Assembly: GCA_002753095.1 (NCBI GenBank)
Contig: PDZU01000001.1
Coordinates: 62,001 to 126,000, forward strand
DNA: 64,000 nt
From: Magnetococcales bacterium
Lineage (GTDB): Bacteria > Pseudomonadota > Magnetococcia > Magnetococcales > Magnetaquicoccaceae
Direction of reading: 5' to 3'
Below are positions 52,686 through 60,443 of this stretch, piece after piece (within the stretch, counting starts at the first letter, position 1; the number at the start of each line of letters is the position of its first letter). The position numbers and the translations under genes are program-made. Below the pieces are notes generated by a model. It was not told where the DNA came from. It searched no databases and saw only the letters and a list, made by a program, of their open reading frames with translations.

Positions 52686-53719
52686 CGAATCAAAAAAATG
52701 AGAGGGCCCTGTTGCTGGGCATTGATTTTGGCACAGCCCGCACGGCGGTGATGAGTAGTCGCCGTCACAAGGGCCTGATGCAGACGGTTGTGGGCTATCC
52801 ACGCGATATTATTGGCGTCAAACTGCTCAATCGCACGTTGGCGGTCGGAGACGAGGCGATTGATAAACGCTCCTTTCTCGACCTCTTTCATCCGCTGGAG
52901 GATGGCGTGTTGAAAGAGGCCAGTGAAAAAGATCTGGAGGCGGCCAGAGAACTCTTGCAACAGGCCGTCGCCTTGTGCGAGCCCCGCGCTGGTGAGCGCA
53001 TCTGTGGCATTATCGGTGTTCCGGCCAGGTCCACCGCCGCCAACCGCCGCCAGTTGTTGCAGTTGACCGAAGGGTTGCTGGATCTCTGCCTGACCGTTTC
53101 TGAACCCTTCATGGTGGCCTATGGCCTCTCCCGCCTGGTCAATACCCTGATTGTCGATGTGGGGGCAGGGACCATCGATCTGTGTGCCATGAAAGGCAGC
53201 GTACCGGCCCCGGACAGCCAATTGAGCATTCTCAAGGGGGGCCACTATATCGACCGTTTGCTGGAAGCGGCCATCCGCGATGCCTATGCCGGGGTGCAGA
53301 TCGACCACTTTCTGGCGCGCCAATTGAAAGAGCAGCATGCTTTTGTCGGAGCAGCCTCCGAGGCGGTGATCGTTACCTTGCGGGTCAACGGCAAGCCGAT
53401 GGCGCTGGATGTGACCGAAGCCATCCGCGTGGCCTGCGAAACCATCGTGCCGGATGTGGTGGAAGGGATCAAAACGCTGTTATTGAGCTTTGCCCCAGAG
53501 TGTCAGGCCGAGGCCCTGGCCAATATCGTCCTGGCCGGAGGTGGGTCGCGGATTCGCGGTCTGGGGGCGCTCCTGGAGCACCATCTGCGCGATTATGGCG
53601 ATGTCCATGTCACCATGGTGGCCGATCCAGAGTATGGCGGAGCCTATGGCGCCCTGAAACTGGCCATGGAATTGCCCCCCGATTATTGGAGTCAATTGGG
53701 CGATGTGATCGGTGAGTAG
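52682..53719 (+). CDS. mamK: MamK-like magnetosome actin filament protein
   Basis: A 345-residue bacterial actin, close to the 347 of Magnetospirillum MamK and colinear with it. Phosphate 1 motif LLGIDFGTARTAVMSSR; then VVGYPRDIIGVKLLNRTLAVGDEAIDKRSFLDLFHPLEDGVLKE, a MamK hallmark; phosphate 2 VDVGAGTIDLCAMKGSVPAP; adenosine motif NIVLAGGGSRIRGLGALL; and the family's C-terminal ELPPDYWSQLGDV. Glu141 (VSEPFMVAYG) and Asp159 (IVDVGAGT) correspond to the Glu143 and Asp161 needed for ATP hydrolysis in AMB-1 MamK, so it should be an active filament ATPase. MamK aligns magnetosome chains. No mamA, mamB, mamE, mamO, mamM, mamP or mamQ gene is in the window, so this is a copy outside the main cluster or part of a remote islet. 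Confidence 0.9.
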   Translation: MTNQKNERALLLGIDFGTARTAVMSSRRHKGLMQTVVGYPRDIIGVKLLNRTLAVGDEAIDKRSFLDLFHPLEDGVLKEASEKDLEAARELLQQAVALCEPRAGERICGIIGVPARSTAANRRQLLQLTEGLLDLCLTVSEPFMVAYGLSRLVNTLIVDVGAGTIDLCAMKGSVPAPDSQLSILKGGHYIDRLLEAAIRDAYAGVQIDHFLARQLKEQHAFVGAASEAVIVTLRVNGKPMALDVTEAIRVACETIVPDVVEGIKTLLLSFAPECQAEALANIVLAGGGSRIRGLGALLEHHLRDYGDVHVTMVADPEYGGAYGALKLAMELPPDYWSQLGDVIGE

Positions 53720-53749
53720 GGCAGGGCAATCGCCTTTCATTGAGTATCA

Positions 53750-53909
53750 TGGGGTCCAGGGGAGATTATCTCCTCTGGCGGGATGTTAGGGCTTAAGTCC
53801 TGACATCTGGTGCGCGTTCACCAAAGCAGCTTTGGGCCTGCCCAAAGCTGCGCCATGCGCCGCATCTGTGCCCCGCAGGAGCACGCTTTGGGAGGGCAGT
53901 AGCCCGACT
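53750..53909. repeat. Structured intergenic repeat, copy I
   Basis: Modules: CCAGGGGAGAT/ATCTCCTCTGG (one mismatch); TTAGGGCTTAAGTCCTGA (a degenerate copy of the GAA-loop module); GCAGCTTTGGGC-CT-GCCCAAAGCTGC inside GTGCGC/GCGCC-like flanks; GTGCCCC-GCAG-GAGCAC; GGGC-AGTA-GCCC. It lies just after mamK and ahead of the toxin-antitoxin module. Confidence 0.85.
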
Positions 53910-54002
53910 GCACCACGCTATTTGTACCAACACTTGGGAAAAAATTCAAATGCAATCGCCCTGTTTCTGGCCTGCTTGACGGGTAATATCAAATTGGGTA
54001 TT

Positions 54003-54419
54003 ATGGGGTTACTGGTAGTTCATGATGATGCGGCTACGGATTTGCGTAGATTGATGGCGGCTGATCGTCTTTCTGCCGGGAAAGTTTTGGCTCTTCTTGA
54101 ACAAATCAAGCAAGACCCCAAGATGATCGACCGGTTGACTGAGCACAATTTTGGAGATGACCATTCCGGAAAGTTCCATGTCAGCAAGTGGATTGAACAA
54201 TGGAAGGCTGGATACAACCTGTGGCGACTCAAGATTTGGGAAGAACCCACAGGCAGCCTGAAGTACCGTATCGTTTATGCTTTTGACACAACCACCCGCA
54301 ATTATTACATTCTGGCCGTTGTTCATCGAAATTTCAACTACGAGAACGATCATGCGACAACACAACGGGTTCTTGACACCTATAAATCCCTTGGCATCAA
54401 GGTCTATGACTGCCACTAG
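54003..54419 (+). CDS. RelE/HigB-like toxin of a toxin-antitoxin module
   Basis: A 138-residue protein. The C-terminal half carries the RelE/HigB-like core (FHVSKWIEQWKAGYNLWRLKIWEEPTGSLKYRIVYAFDTTTRNYYILAVVHRNFNYE), a compact sheet with basic and aromatic residues typical of these mRNA interferases. The N-terminal half is helical. The ATG at 54003 fits the domain start; the frame is open upstream through the structured repeat but that is not coding. It overlaps the XRE gene by 14 bases, toxin first, as in higBA-type operons. Confidence 0.75.
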   Translation: MGLLVVHDDAATDLRRLMAADRLSAGKVLALLEQIKQDPKMIDRLTEHNFGDDHSGKFHVSKWIEQWKAGYNLWRLKIWEEPTGSLKYRIVYAFDTTTRNYYILAVVHRNFNYENDHATTQRVLDTYKSLGIKVYDCH

Positions 54420-54807
54420 ACTGGTTCAGTCATGTGTCCAAACAGAGTCAATCGGCAATGTGACGCACGTTGAATTCATCCAGACCAGAAAAACACCTCC
54501 ACCCAATACCATCAATATTGACGATTTGATTTCTGAATTTGAAGCTCAAGATGCAGAAGCAATTGCACAAGGACGGCAATGGGTAGCGGGTACCTTCTAT
54601 GGTGACCGATTGAGCTTGGCTCAACTACGTTTGAAAAATGGGTTGTCCCAGGCTGAACTTGCAAGACGAGTTGGAACAAGTCAGGCACATATTGCCCGTA
54701 TTGAGTTGAGAAAGACCGATCCCCAACTTGGAACGGTCAAAAAAATTGCGCAAATTCTTGGTGTGGCTACTGATGTGCTGGTCAACGCGATCCTAATGGA
54801 GGAATGA
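54406..54807 (+). CDS. XRE-family antitoxin
   Basis: A 133-residue protein with a C-terminal HTH_3 DNA-binding domain: LSLAQLRLKNGLSQAELARRVGTSQAHIARIELRKTDPQLGTVKKIAQILGV. The N-terminal 60 residues (with IDDLISEFEAQDAEAIAQG) would cover the toxin. It overlaps the toxin gene and should repress the operon. GTG of the DUF6941-type gene follows only three bases after the stop. Confidence 0.82.
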   Translation: MTATRLVQSCVQTESIGNVTHVEFIQTRKTPPPNTINIDDLISEFEAQDAEAIAQGRQWVAGTFYGDRLSLAQLRLKNGLSQAELARRVGTSQAHIARIELRKTDPQLGTVKKIAQILGVATDVLVNAILMEE

Positions 54808-54810
54808 GGA

Positions 54811-55245
54811 GTGGGTGCGGACAATGGCCGTTTTCTGGTGGCCACCTTCTGTGATGATATTCGTCAAGAAATAGGAAAAAAAGTGTCACTAATGGGCTGT
54901 TATCATGGTGCTCTGATGGTTCCTTCCTTGCCGACTGTTCTGCTAAGATTCTGTGCCTTTGTATCTGTCTATACGCCAATTGATCGTCCGTTTGCTGCCT
55001 TGGAGTTGCGTATCATGCATGACAGCATGGTGGTAGAATCGGTGGAGGTTTCACCGGATTTGTTCTTGCCTTCGGTCGACGTTTCCGATGACTCATCTGC
55101 TTACATGGTTATTCATACGGCAATCGGATTTGCCCCGTTTTCTATTGAGGAACCAAGTTCGATATACGTCGTGGCCAATACGGAAACAGAGGGCGAGGAA
55201 CTCATCAGTCAACGGCTACGCATTTTGTCAACACCAAGCAACTGA
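54811..55245 (+). CDS. DUF6941-like protein, third gene of the toxin-antitoxin operon
   Basis: A 144-residue protein from a GTG start three bases after the antitoxin stop, with GAGGAATGAGGA as ribosome binding site. It reads FLVATFCDDIRQEIGKKVSLMGCYHGALMVPSLPTVLLRFCAFVSVYTP, then RPFAALELRIMHD; the CDD-R-E-GK-SL-G-Y pattern is that of a small family found in phage-like and accessory contexts (I recall it as DUF6941). A single beta-rich domain; function unknown. Spacing suggests co-transcription with the toxin-antitoxin pair. Confidence 0.6.
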   Translation: MGADNGRFLVATFCDDIRQEIGKKVSLMGCYHGALMVPSLPTVLLRFCAFVSVYTPIDRPFAALELRIMHDSMVVESVEVSPDLFLPSVDVSDDSSAYMVIHTAIGFAPFSIEEPSSIYVVANTETEGEELISQRLRILSTPSN

Positions 55246-55296
55246 TGTCTTAAATCGTCCAGTCGAACAAGAAAAAACAGTATTGGTGCGCAGCAT

Positions 55297-57960
55297 TCAG
55301 CGTCGGGCTGTTTTGCCCGGCGCCTGAGCGAGCAACTCCTTCAAACGAAACAGCACCTGCAAAGCCTCTTTGGGACTCAACTCATCGGGGTCGATGGCGG
55401 TCAACTCTTTTTGGATGGCCTCGCTGGTTGGATCGGCAAAGAGAGAGAGTTGCACCCGTGGCATGGCCTTGGCGGGTGGGGCGATGCGTTGCACCGGTCG
55501 CTGATGCTTCTCCTGCAGCAACTCCAGCACCACTCTGGCCCGGTCGATCACGGCACGGGGCATGCCTGCCAGCTCGGCCACATGAATGCCGTAGGAGCGG
55601 TCTGCGCTGCCGCGCACGATGGTGTGCAGAAAGAGGGGACGCACCGCATCATCCTTGACCTCTACGGTATAGTTCACCACGCCGGGCAGCAACTGTTCCA
55701 ATTCGGTCAACTCATGGTAGTGGGTGGCAAAAAGCGTCCTGGCCCGGCAGTGCGAGTGAATCTGCTCGATGACGGCCCAGGCGATGGCCAGACCATCCAG
55801 GGTGGAGGTGCCCCGACCGATCTCATCGAGCAGTACCAGTGAGCGGGGGGTGGCATGGTGCAGGATATGGGCGGTTTCGGTCATCTCCACCATGAAGGTG
55901 GAGCGCCCCCCGGCCAGATCATCGCTGGCACCGATGCGGGTAAAAATACGATCGGTCAGGCCGATACTGGCCGCCTGCGCCGGGACAAAGGAGCCGGTAT
56001 GGGCCAGCAGGACGATCAGAGCCACTTGGCGCATGTAAGTGGACTTCCCGGCCATGTTGGGGCCGGTAATCAACATCACCCGGCGCTCGCCAATATCCAG
56101 GCTGCTGTCGTTGGCCACAAAAGCGCCGTGGGTCAACGCGGCTTCCACCACCGGATGACGACCATGCTGGATGGAGATGCTGGTGCCGCTGTGTATCTCT
56201 GGGCGGCAGTAGTGGCGTTGATAGGCCAACTCCGCAAAGCAGGTCAGCAGATCCAGGGTGGCCAGACCCAAGGCTGTCCGTTGCAAGGCCGCCGCCTGGG
56301 CCGCCACCTGTTGCATCAGTTGCGTGAATAGCTCTGCCTCCAGGCTTTGCTGCCTCTCTTCGGCATTGAGAATCTGCTCTTCCAACTCTTTGAGCTCGCT
56401 GGTGATATAGCGGGCCGCATTGGTCATGGTTTGGGTCTGCTGGTAGCGGTAGGGTACCTTGTTGCGCTGGCCATGGCTCACCTCGATGCTGTAGCCGTAG
56501 CTGCGATGGTGGCGAATTTTTAAGGTGGTGATACCGGTCTCTTCCCGCTCTTTCGCTTCCAGGCGCAGCAAGAAACCTTTGCCATCCTGGGCCAGTTCGC
56601 GGGCCCGATCCAGTTCGGCATGTACTCCGGCTTGAATCACCGATCCTTCTTTCAACTGGGCTGGCAGCTCCTCTTGCAACTGTTCCTGCAACTGTTGCAA
56701 CAGTGCCTCGTGCCCAGCCAACGCGTTGTTCAGGTGTTGCAGCAGGGCGGGCAGGGGGGCTTCCGGCGTGTGTTGTTCCAACTCATCTTGCAGGAGCGGC
56801 AGACGGGCCAGGGTGCTGCGCAAGGCGCCCAAATCGCGGGGGGAGGCCCGGCCCATGGCAGCTCGGCTCAATAGCCGTTCCAGATCATGGCTGCCGCGCA
56901 GCAGCAGACGAATCTGCTCGCGCTGGCGCTCCTGTTGCAGCAACCAGGTTACCCCCTCCTGACGTTCCTGGATGACCTCTACCGACTGCAGCGGGCGGTT
57001 GATCCATTGCGCCAACAGACGGCTGCCGGGGGCGGTCTGGGTGATGTCCAGGAGACCCAGCAGGCTGTTGTGGCGTTTGCCATCCAGCAGGTTGCCGTTC
57101 AACTCCAGATTGCGCCGACAGGTGTCGTCCACAATCAGAAAGGCGTCGGCATGGGTTCGGGTCAGACCGGTGATGTGTTGCAGACTCTCTTTTTGCGTCT
57201 CCCGGCAGTAGGCCAGCATGGCCCCAGCTGCTGCCTGGCACAGGGGGGCTTGCTCAATGCCGTAAGCGGCCAGAGAGTGGGTGGCAAAATGGTCCCGCAA
57301 CAGCAGAGATGCTTGTTCCGGGTCAAACTCCCAGGGGGTGCGCCGGGTCAAGGAGGGATAGCGGCTGTTCAATTCAGCCGGCGGCAGCCAACCATCGGGA
57401 ATCAACAACTCCACCGGATCCAGGGCGGAGATGGCTGCCATGGCATGGTCCCAGTTGCCCGGTTCCCCGCATTGAAACTCGCCGGTGGAGAGGTCCAGAG
57501 CCGCCAGCCCGATCGCCCCGTTTTGGCGTTCGCGCCGTTGTGGCAGAACCTTCTCCGCCGGGGCCAGGGCCACCAAAAAATTGTTGGCGCGGGCGGGGAG
57601 CAGGTGTTCTTCGGTCAGCGTGCCACGGGTGATGATGCGCCGGACCTCCCGTTGCAACGGTCCCTTGTTGCTGCCGGGTGTTTCCGTCTGTTCGCAGATG
57701 GCCACCCGAAAACCGGCCTCGATGGCCTTGCGCAGGTAGAGTTCCAGGGAACGTACCGGAACACCGGCCATGGGGATGGGTTCCCCACCGCTTTGACCGC
57801 GCTGGGTCAGGACAATATCCAGCACCGGGGCGGCCTGCTTGGCGTCGGCAAAAAACAGCTCATAAAAATCGCCCATGCGATAGAAGAGCAGTTCATGGGG
57901 ATGTTTTTCTTTGATCGCCAGATATTGGCTGACCATGGGCGTATGACTGGCACTGTTCAT
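55297..57960 (-). CDS. mutS: DNA mismatch repair protein MutS
   Basis: An 887-residue mismatch sensor. The mismatch-binding Phe-X-Glu is in FYRMGDFYELFFADA near residue 35. The connector, lever and clamp domains follow. The C-terminal ATPase has the Walker A GPNMAGKSTYMRQ, then SRIFTRIGASDDLAGGRSTFMVEM, LVLLDEIGRGTSTLDG and the ABC-type TLFATHYHELTEL. The ATG at 57960 matches the family N-terminus (MNSASHTPMVSQYLAIK); 81 upstream open codons overlap the next gene's end and are not used. No mutL in the window. Confidence 0.97.
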   Translation of the reverse strand: MNSASHTPMVSQYLAIKEKHPHELLFYRMGDFYELFFADAKQAAPVLDIVLTQRGQSGGEPIPMAGVPVRSLELYLRKAIEAGFRVAICEQTETPGSNKGPLQREVRRIITRGTLTEEHLLPARANNFLVALAPAEKVLPQRRERQNGAIGLAALDLSTGEFQCGEPGNWDHAMAAISALDPVELLIPDGWLPPAELNSRYPSLTRRTPWEFDPEQASLLLRDHFATHSLAAYGIEQAPLCQAAAGAMLAYCRETQKESLQHITGLTRTHADAFLIVDDTCRRNLELNGNLLDGKRHNSLLGLLDITQTAPGSRLLAQWINRPLQSVEVIQERQEGVTWLLQQERQREQIRLLLRGSHDLERLLSRAAMGRASPRDLGALRSTLARLPLLQDELEQHTPEAPLPALLQHLNNALAGHEALLQQLQEQLQEELPAQLKEGSVIQAGVHAELDRARELAQDGKGFLLRLEAKEREETGITTLKIRHHRSYGYSIEVSHGQRNKVPYRYQQTQTMTNAARYITSELKELEEQILNAEERQQSLEAELFTQLMQQVAAQAAALQRTALGLATLDLLTCFAELAYQRHYCRPEIHSGTSISIQHGRHPVVEAALTHGAFVANDSSLDIGERRVMLITGPNMAGKSTYMRQVALIVLLAHTGSFVPAQAASIGLTDRIFTRIGASDDLAGGRSTFMVEMTETAHILHHATPRSLVLLDEIGRGTSTLDGLAIAWAVIEQIHSHCRARTLFATHYHELTELEQLLPGVVNYTVEVKDDAVRPLFLHTIVRGSADRSYGIHVAELAGMPRAVIDRARVVLELLQEKHQRPVQRIAPPAKAMPRVQLSLFADPTSEAIQKELTAIDPDELSPKEALQVLFRLKELLAQAPGKTARR

Positions 57961-58000
57961 GGAGCTTCTTGACCTTTGGGTTTGTGGAACAGCCACAAGG

Positions 58001-60010
58001 CTAGGGTTCGCGCAGCAGGCGGAAGCCGTAGCCATGATTGTTTTGCAGTGGATCATCTTTGTGGCGGGCAGCGCAGCGCAAGGCCAGGGGGGTGCTGTAC
58101 CAGGCACCACCACGCAACACCCGGAGCGGGTTTTGACCCTCTCCTGCCGTGGCCACCGGGTTATCCGAGGGGGTGCGTTGATAATAATCGGCCTGATAGG
58201 CATCCGCTACCCATTCATAGAGATTGCCGTGCATGTCGTAGAGCCCGAAGCGGTTGGCGGCAAAAGAACCCACTGGCAGGGGGGTGCCGACATAATGGCC
58301 TTTGACCTCTTGACCAATCTGCCGTTCGCCGTTGAAATTGGCTCTTCCGGCATGAATGGTGTTGCCAAACTGGAACGGTGTTTGCGCCCCGCCCCGGCAG
58401 GCATATTCCCACTCTGCTTCGCTGGGCAGGCGAAAACGGTAAGAGCTCTGGGCATTGAGGCGGGCAACGAAGTGCTGGGCCTGTTCCCAGGAGAGCGAGT
58501 CTACCGGCAACCGTTCGCTGTTGCGAAAGTGGGCGGGGTTGCTCTCGCCATGCATGACCTTGTTCCAGGCCGCCTGGGTCACCTCATGTTGGCCCAACCA
58601 AAATTCGCCCAGGCAGACGCTATGCACCGGTGTTTCGTCCCGATCACCCTGGCTGGAACCCATGTTGAAGCAGCCTCCGGGCAGGTGAACAAAACGCAAA
58701 CCGCTCTGCGGATCTTGCCAGAGGTGTGGTGCGGCAGCCAGGGTCAGCGTATCCTTGAGTTTTGTGCTGGGATCATCGTTGCCCCTTGCTTCTGGCAATG
58801 GGCTGAGACGCAGGGGCAGGTCGCCCTCATGATCTTCCGGGCCATCTTTCCGTTCCTCTGCGGGTCCATTTTCTGTGCCATCCTCCAGATTCAGGCTGAC
58901 AATGGTATCCTGTGTCAGATCCATTTCCAACTCTACCGTTTTGTGGCCCTCCTTTTCCAGCCAGAGATGGTAGGCCCCTGGTGCCACGCGTCCGACAGTA
59001 AAGGGGGTACTGCCCAACCGTTTGCCATCGAGAATGACTGTTGCGCCAGGGGGCTGACTCTCAATCTGCAGCAGCAGACTTTTTTTCAGATCCGGGGTCA
59101 GGAGCAAGGGCTCCTGGTTGTGGGGTTTGGTCAGCGGTGTTGCGGTCGAGAAGAGAACTGCCCGTTTTATCGACTCCATCCCGGACCAAGGCAGGGCAGA
59201 AAGGGTGAGCAGTAGTGCTAAAATAACCCAGTGACGTTTTCTCTGTCGACGGGTAGCCAGGGTATCGCTTAAGGCGGTGATGAACGCCTCTGCGGTCGGG
59301 AAACGTTCTTGAGGATTTTTGGCCAGGGCCCGTTGCAGCAGGCGTTGACTGGCTCGGTTCAGGCCGGGTGGGGTCGTGTTGTTGTTGGGTAGCGTACCGC
59401 TCACCAACTCATAAAATAGCACCGCCAAGGCCCAGCGGTCGCTGGCTGGACTCTCTGCCTCTGTGTGCAGTTCTGGGGCTGAATAGGCTTGTTCGCGTTG
59501 ATCGAGGGGTTGGTTGCGTCTTGGTTCCAAATCGGCAGGAACAACCGGTATGCAGCCCAGTTTGACTGTATTGCGATCCATGAAGATCCTCTCTGGGCGC
59601 ACATGGCGGTGCAGCAGGGATCGGTGCATGTTGTCCAACGCTGTTGCAACCATCCGGCAGAGTTGTAATGCTTCCGCACAAGGCAGTCGTTGTTCTGGTC
59701 GGGAGAGGCGGTATTCCTGTAGGGAAAGGGGGTGGATGGCCTCCCACACCACAAAGTGGCGTCGTTGTTGTGGTTCAAACTCCAAGGCGTGCAATCGGGC
59801 GATATGTGGGTGGTTTATACCGTGTATCAGTTGGACGCGGTGGCGTATCCGGGCCATCTGGAGAGGATCATTGCTGTGGTTGGGTGGAATCCATTGCAGA
59901 TCCACCGTCAAGCCGGAGCTGAGGTCATCGGCGGGAACGAGATCTGGGCAACCACTGTGGTGGTTGTGTTCCCTGATCCTGTAGCGTCCTGCCAATGTGA
60001 TGCGGTTCAT
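58001..60010 (-). CDS. Pseudokinase-PEGA-formylglycine-generating-enzyme-like membrane protein
   Basis: A 669-residue protein in three parts. Residues about 5-255 follow a Ser/Thr kinase fold, but the glycine loop is missing, the VAIK lysine reads VDLQWI, the HRD loop reads HRHVRPERIFM and the DFG reads KLGCIP, so it should be catalytically dead. A membrane helix (about 262-280) leads to a PEGA domain (about 310-375, PPGATVILDGKRLGSTPFTVGRVAPGAYHLWLEKEGH) and an FGE/SUMF1-like domain (about 430-669; FVHLPGGCFNMGSSQGDRDETPVHSVCLGEFWLGQHEVT, RLPSEAEWEYACRGG, YDMHGNLYEWVADAY and RVLRGGAWYS). A GTG nine bases earlier is an alternative start. The start codon lies only about 20 bases from structured repeat J. 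Confidence 0.85.
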   Translation of the reverse strand: MNRITLAGRYRIREHNHHSGCPDLVPADDLSSGLTVDLQWIPPNHSNDPLQMARIRHRVQLIHGINHPHIARLHALEFEPQQRRHFVVWEAIHPLSLQEYRLSRPEQRLPCAEALQLCRMVATALDNMHRSLLHRHVRPERIFMDRNTVKLGCIPVVPADLEPRRNQPLDQREQAYSAPELHTEAESPASDRWALAVLFYELVSGTLPNNNTTPPGLNRASQRLLQRALAKNPQERFPTAEAFITALSDTLATRRQRKRHWVILALLLTLSALPWSGMESIKRAVLFSTATPLTKPHNQEPLLLTPDLKKSLLLQIESQPPGATVILDGKRLGSTPFTVGRVAPGAYHLWLEKEGHKTVELEMDLTQDTIVSLNLEDGTENGPAEERKDGPEDHEGDLPLRLSPLPEARGNDDPSTKLKDTLTLAAAPHLWQDPQSGLRFVHLPGGCFNMGSSQGDRDETPVHSVCLGEFWLGQHEVTQAAWNKVMHGESNPAHFRNSERLPVDSLSWEQAQHFVARLNAQSSYRFRLPSEAEWEYACRGGAQTPFQFGNTIHAGRANFNGERQIGQEVKGHYVGTPLPVGSFAANRFGLYDMHGNLYEWVADAYQADYYQRTPSDNPVATAGEGQNPLRVLRGGAWYSTPLALRCAARHKDDPLQNNHGYGFRLLREP

Positions 60011-60030
60011 GTTCTGCACCCAGATAATTG

Positions 60031-60354
60031 TGGGTCCAGGGGGGACACCCCCCTGGCGGGTCCAGGGCAGAGCCCTGGGAATTTATCTTTTGATTTTAAT
60101 ATTTTATCTTTTCGCTTTTGCCCTTGCTGTTGCTTTTGGCGCGCTTTTCTGCGCCAGTTCAAACACCCTCCCAATGGGTTTTTACCGCGCGGTTAAAAGT
60201 CGGGCGTCCGCCCTCCCAAAGCGTGCCCCTGCGGGGCACAAATCTGTGCGGCGTGCGCAAATGCTGCGCATTTGCTTCTTAAAAACGCCGCACATTACAT
60301 GCATGGCTTTGCCCTGCACCCAGCAGGGGCGGTGACCGCCCCTGCACCCCGCAG
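60031..60354. repeat. Structured intergenic repeat, copy J (long composite, inverted orientation)
   Basis: On the minus strand it runs in the order of copy H: arms CAGGGGCGGT/ACCGCCCCTG, GCAGGGC around AAA, outer TGCGGCG/CGCCGCA enclosing GCAAATGC-GCA-GCATTTGC, GTGCCCC-GCA-GGGGCAC, GGGC-GGAC-GCCC, a shortened GGTGTTTG/GGCGCAG module, one AAAATCAAAAGAT-type motif, CCAGGGC-TCT-GCCCTGG and CCAGGGGGG/CCCCCCTGG. It fills the 433 bases between the cyclase stop and the pseudokinase start. Confidence 0.9.
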
Positions 60355-60377
60355 ATGTTTTAAGTGACGGAACAGAA

Positions 60378-60410
60378 GAGGCCAGGAAAGTAACCAACTC
60401 TCCTGGCCTC
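60378..60410 (-). terminator. Hairpin terminator after the CHASE2 cyclase gene
   Basis: A 10-bp perfect stem (GAGGCCAGGA/TCCTGGCCTC) with a 13-base loop, 34 bases past the cyclase stop on the minus strand. The following T-run is weak (TTCTGTTCC). Confidence 0.55.
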
Positions 60411-60443
60411 ATCAACCCTACGTATCAACCCACCACCAAAACA

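Noticed and set aside
53976-54004. TTGACG-17-TATTAT promoter-like match ahead of the RelE-like toxin
   Set aside because: The -10 box overlaps the only good start codon (54003), so the transcript would begin inside the gene.
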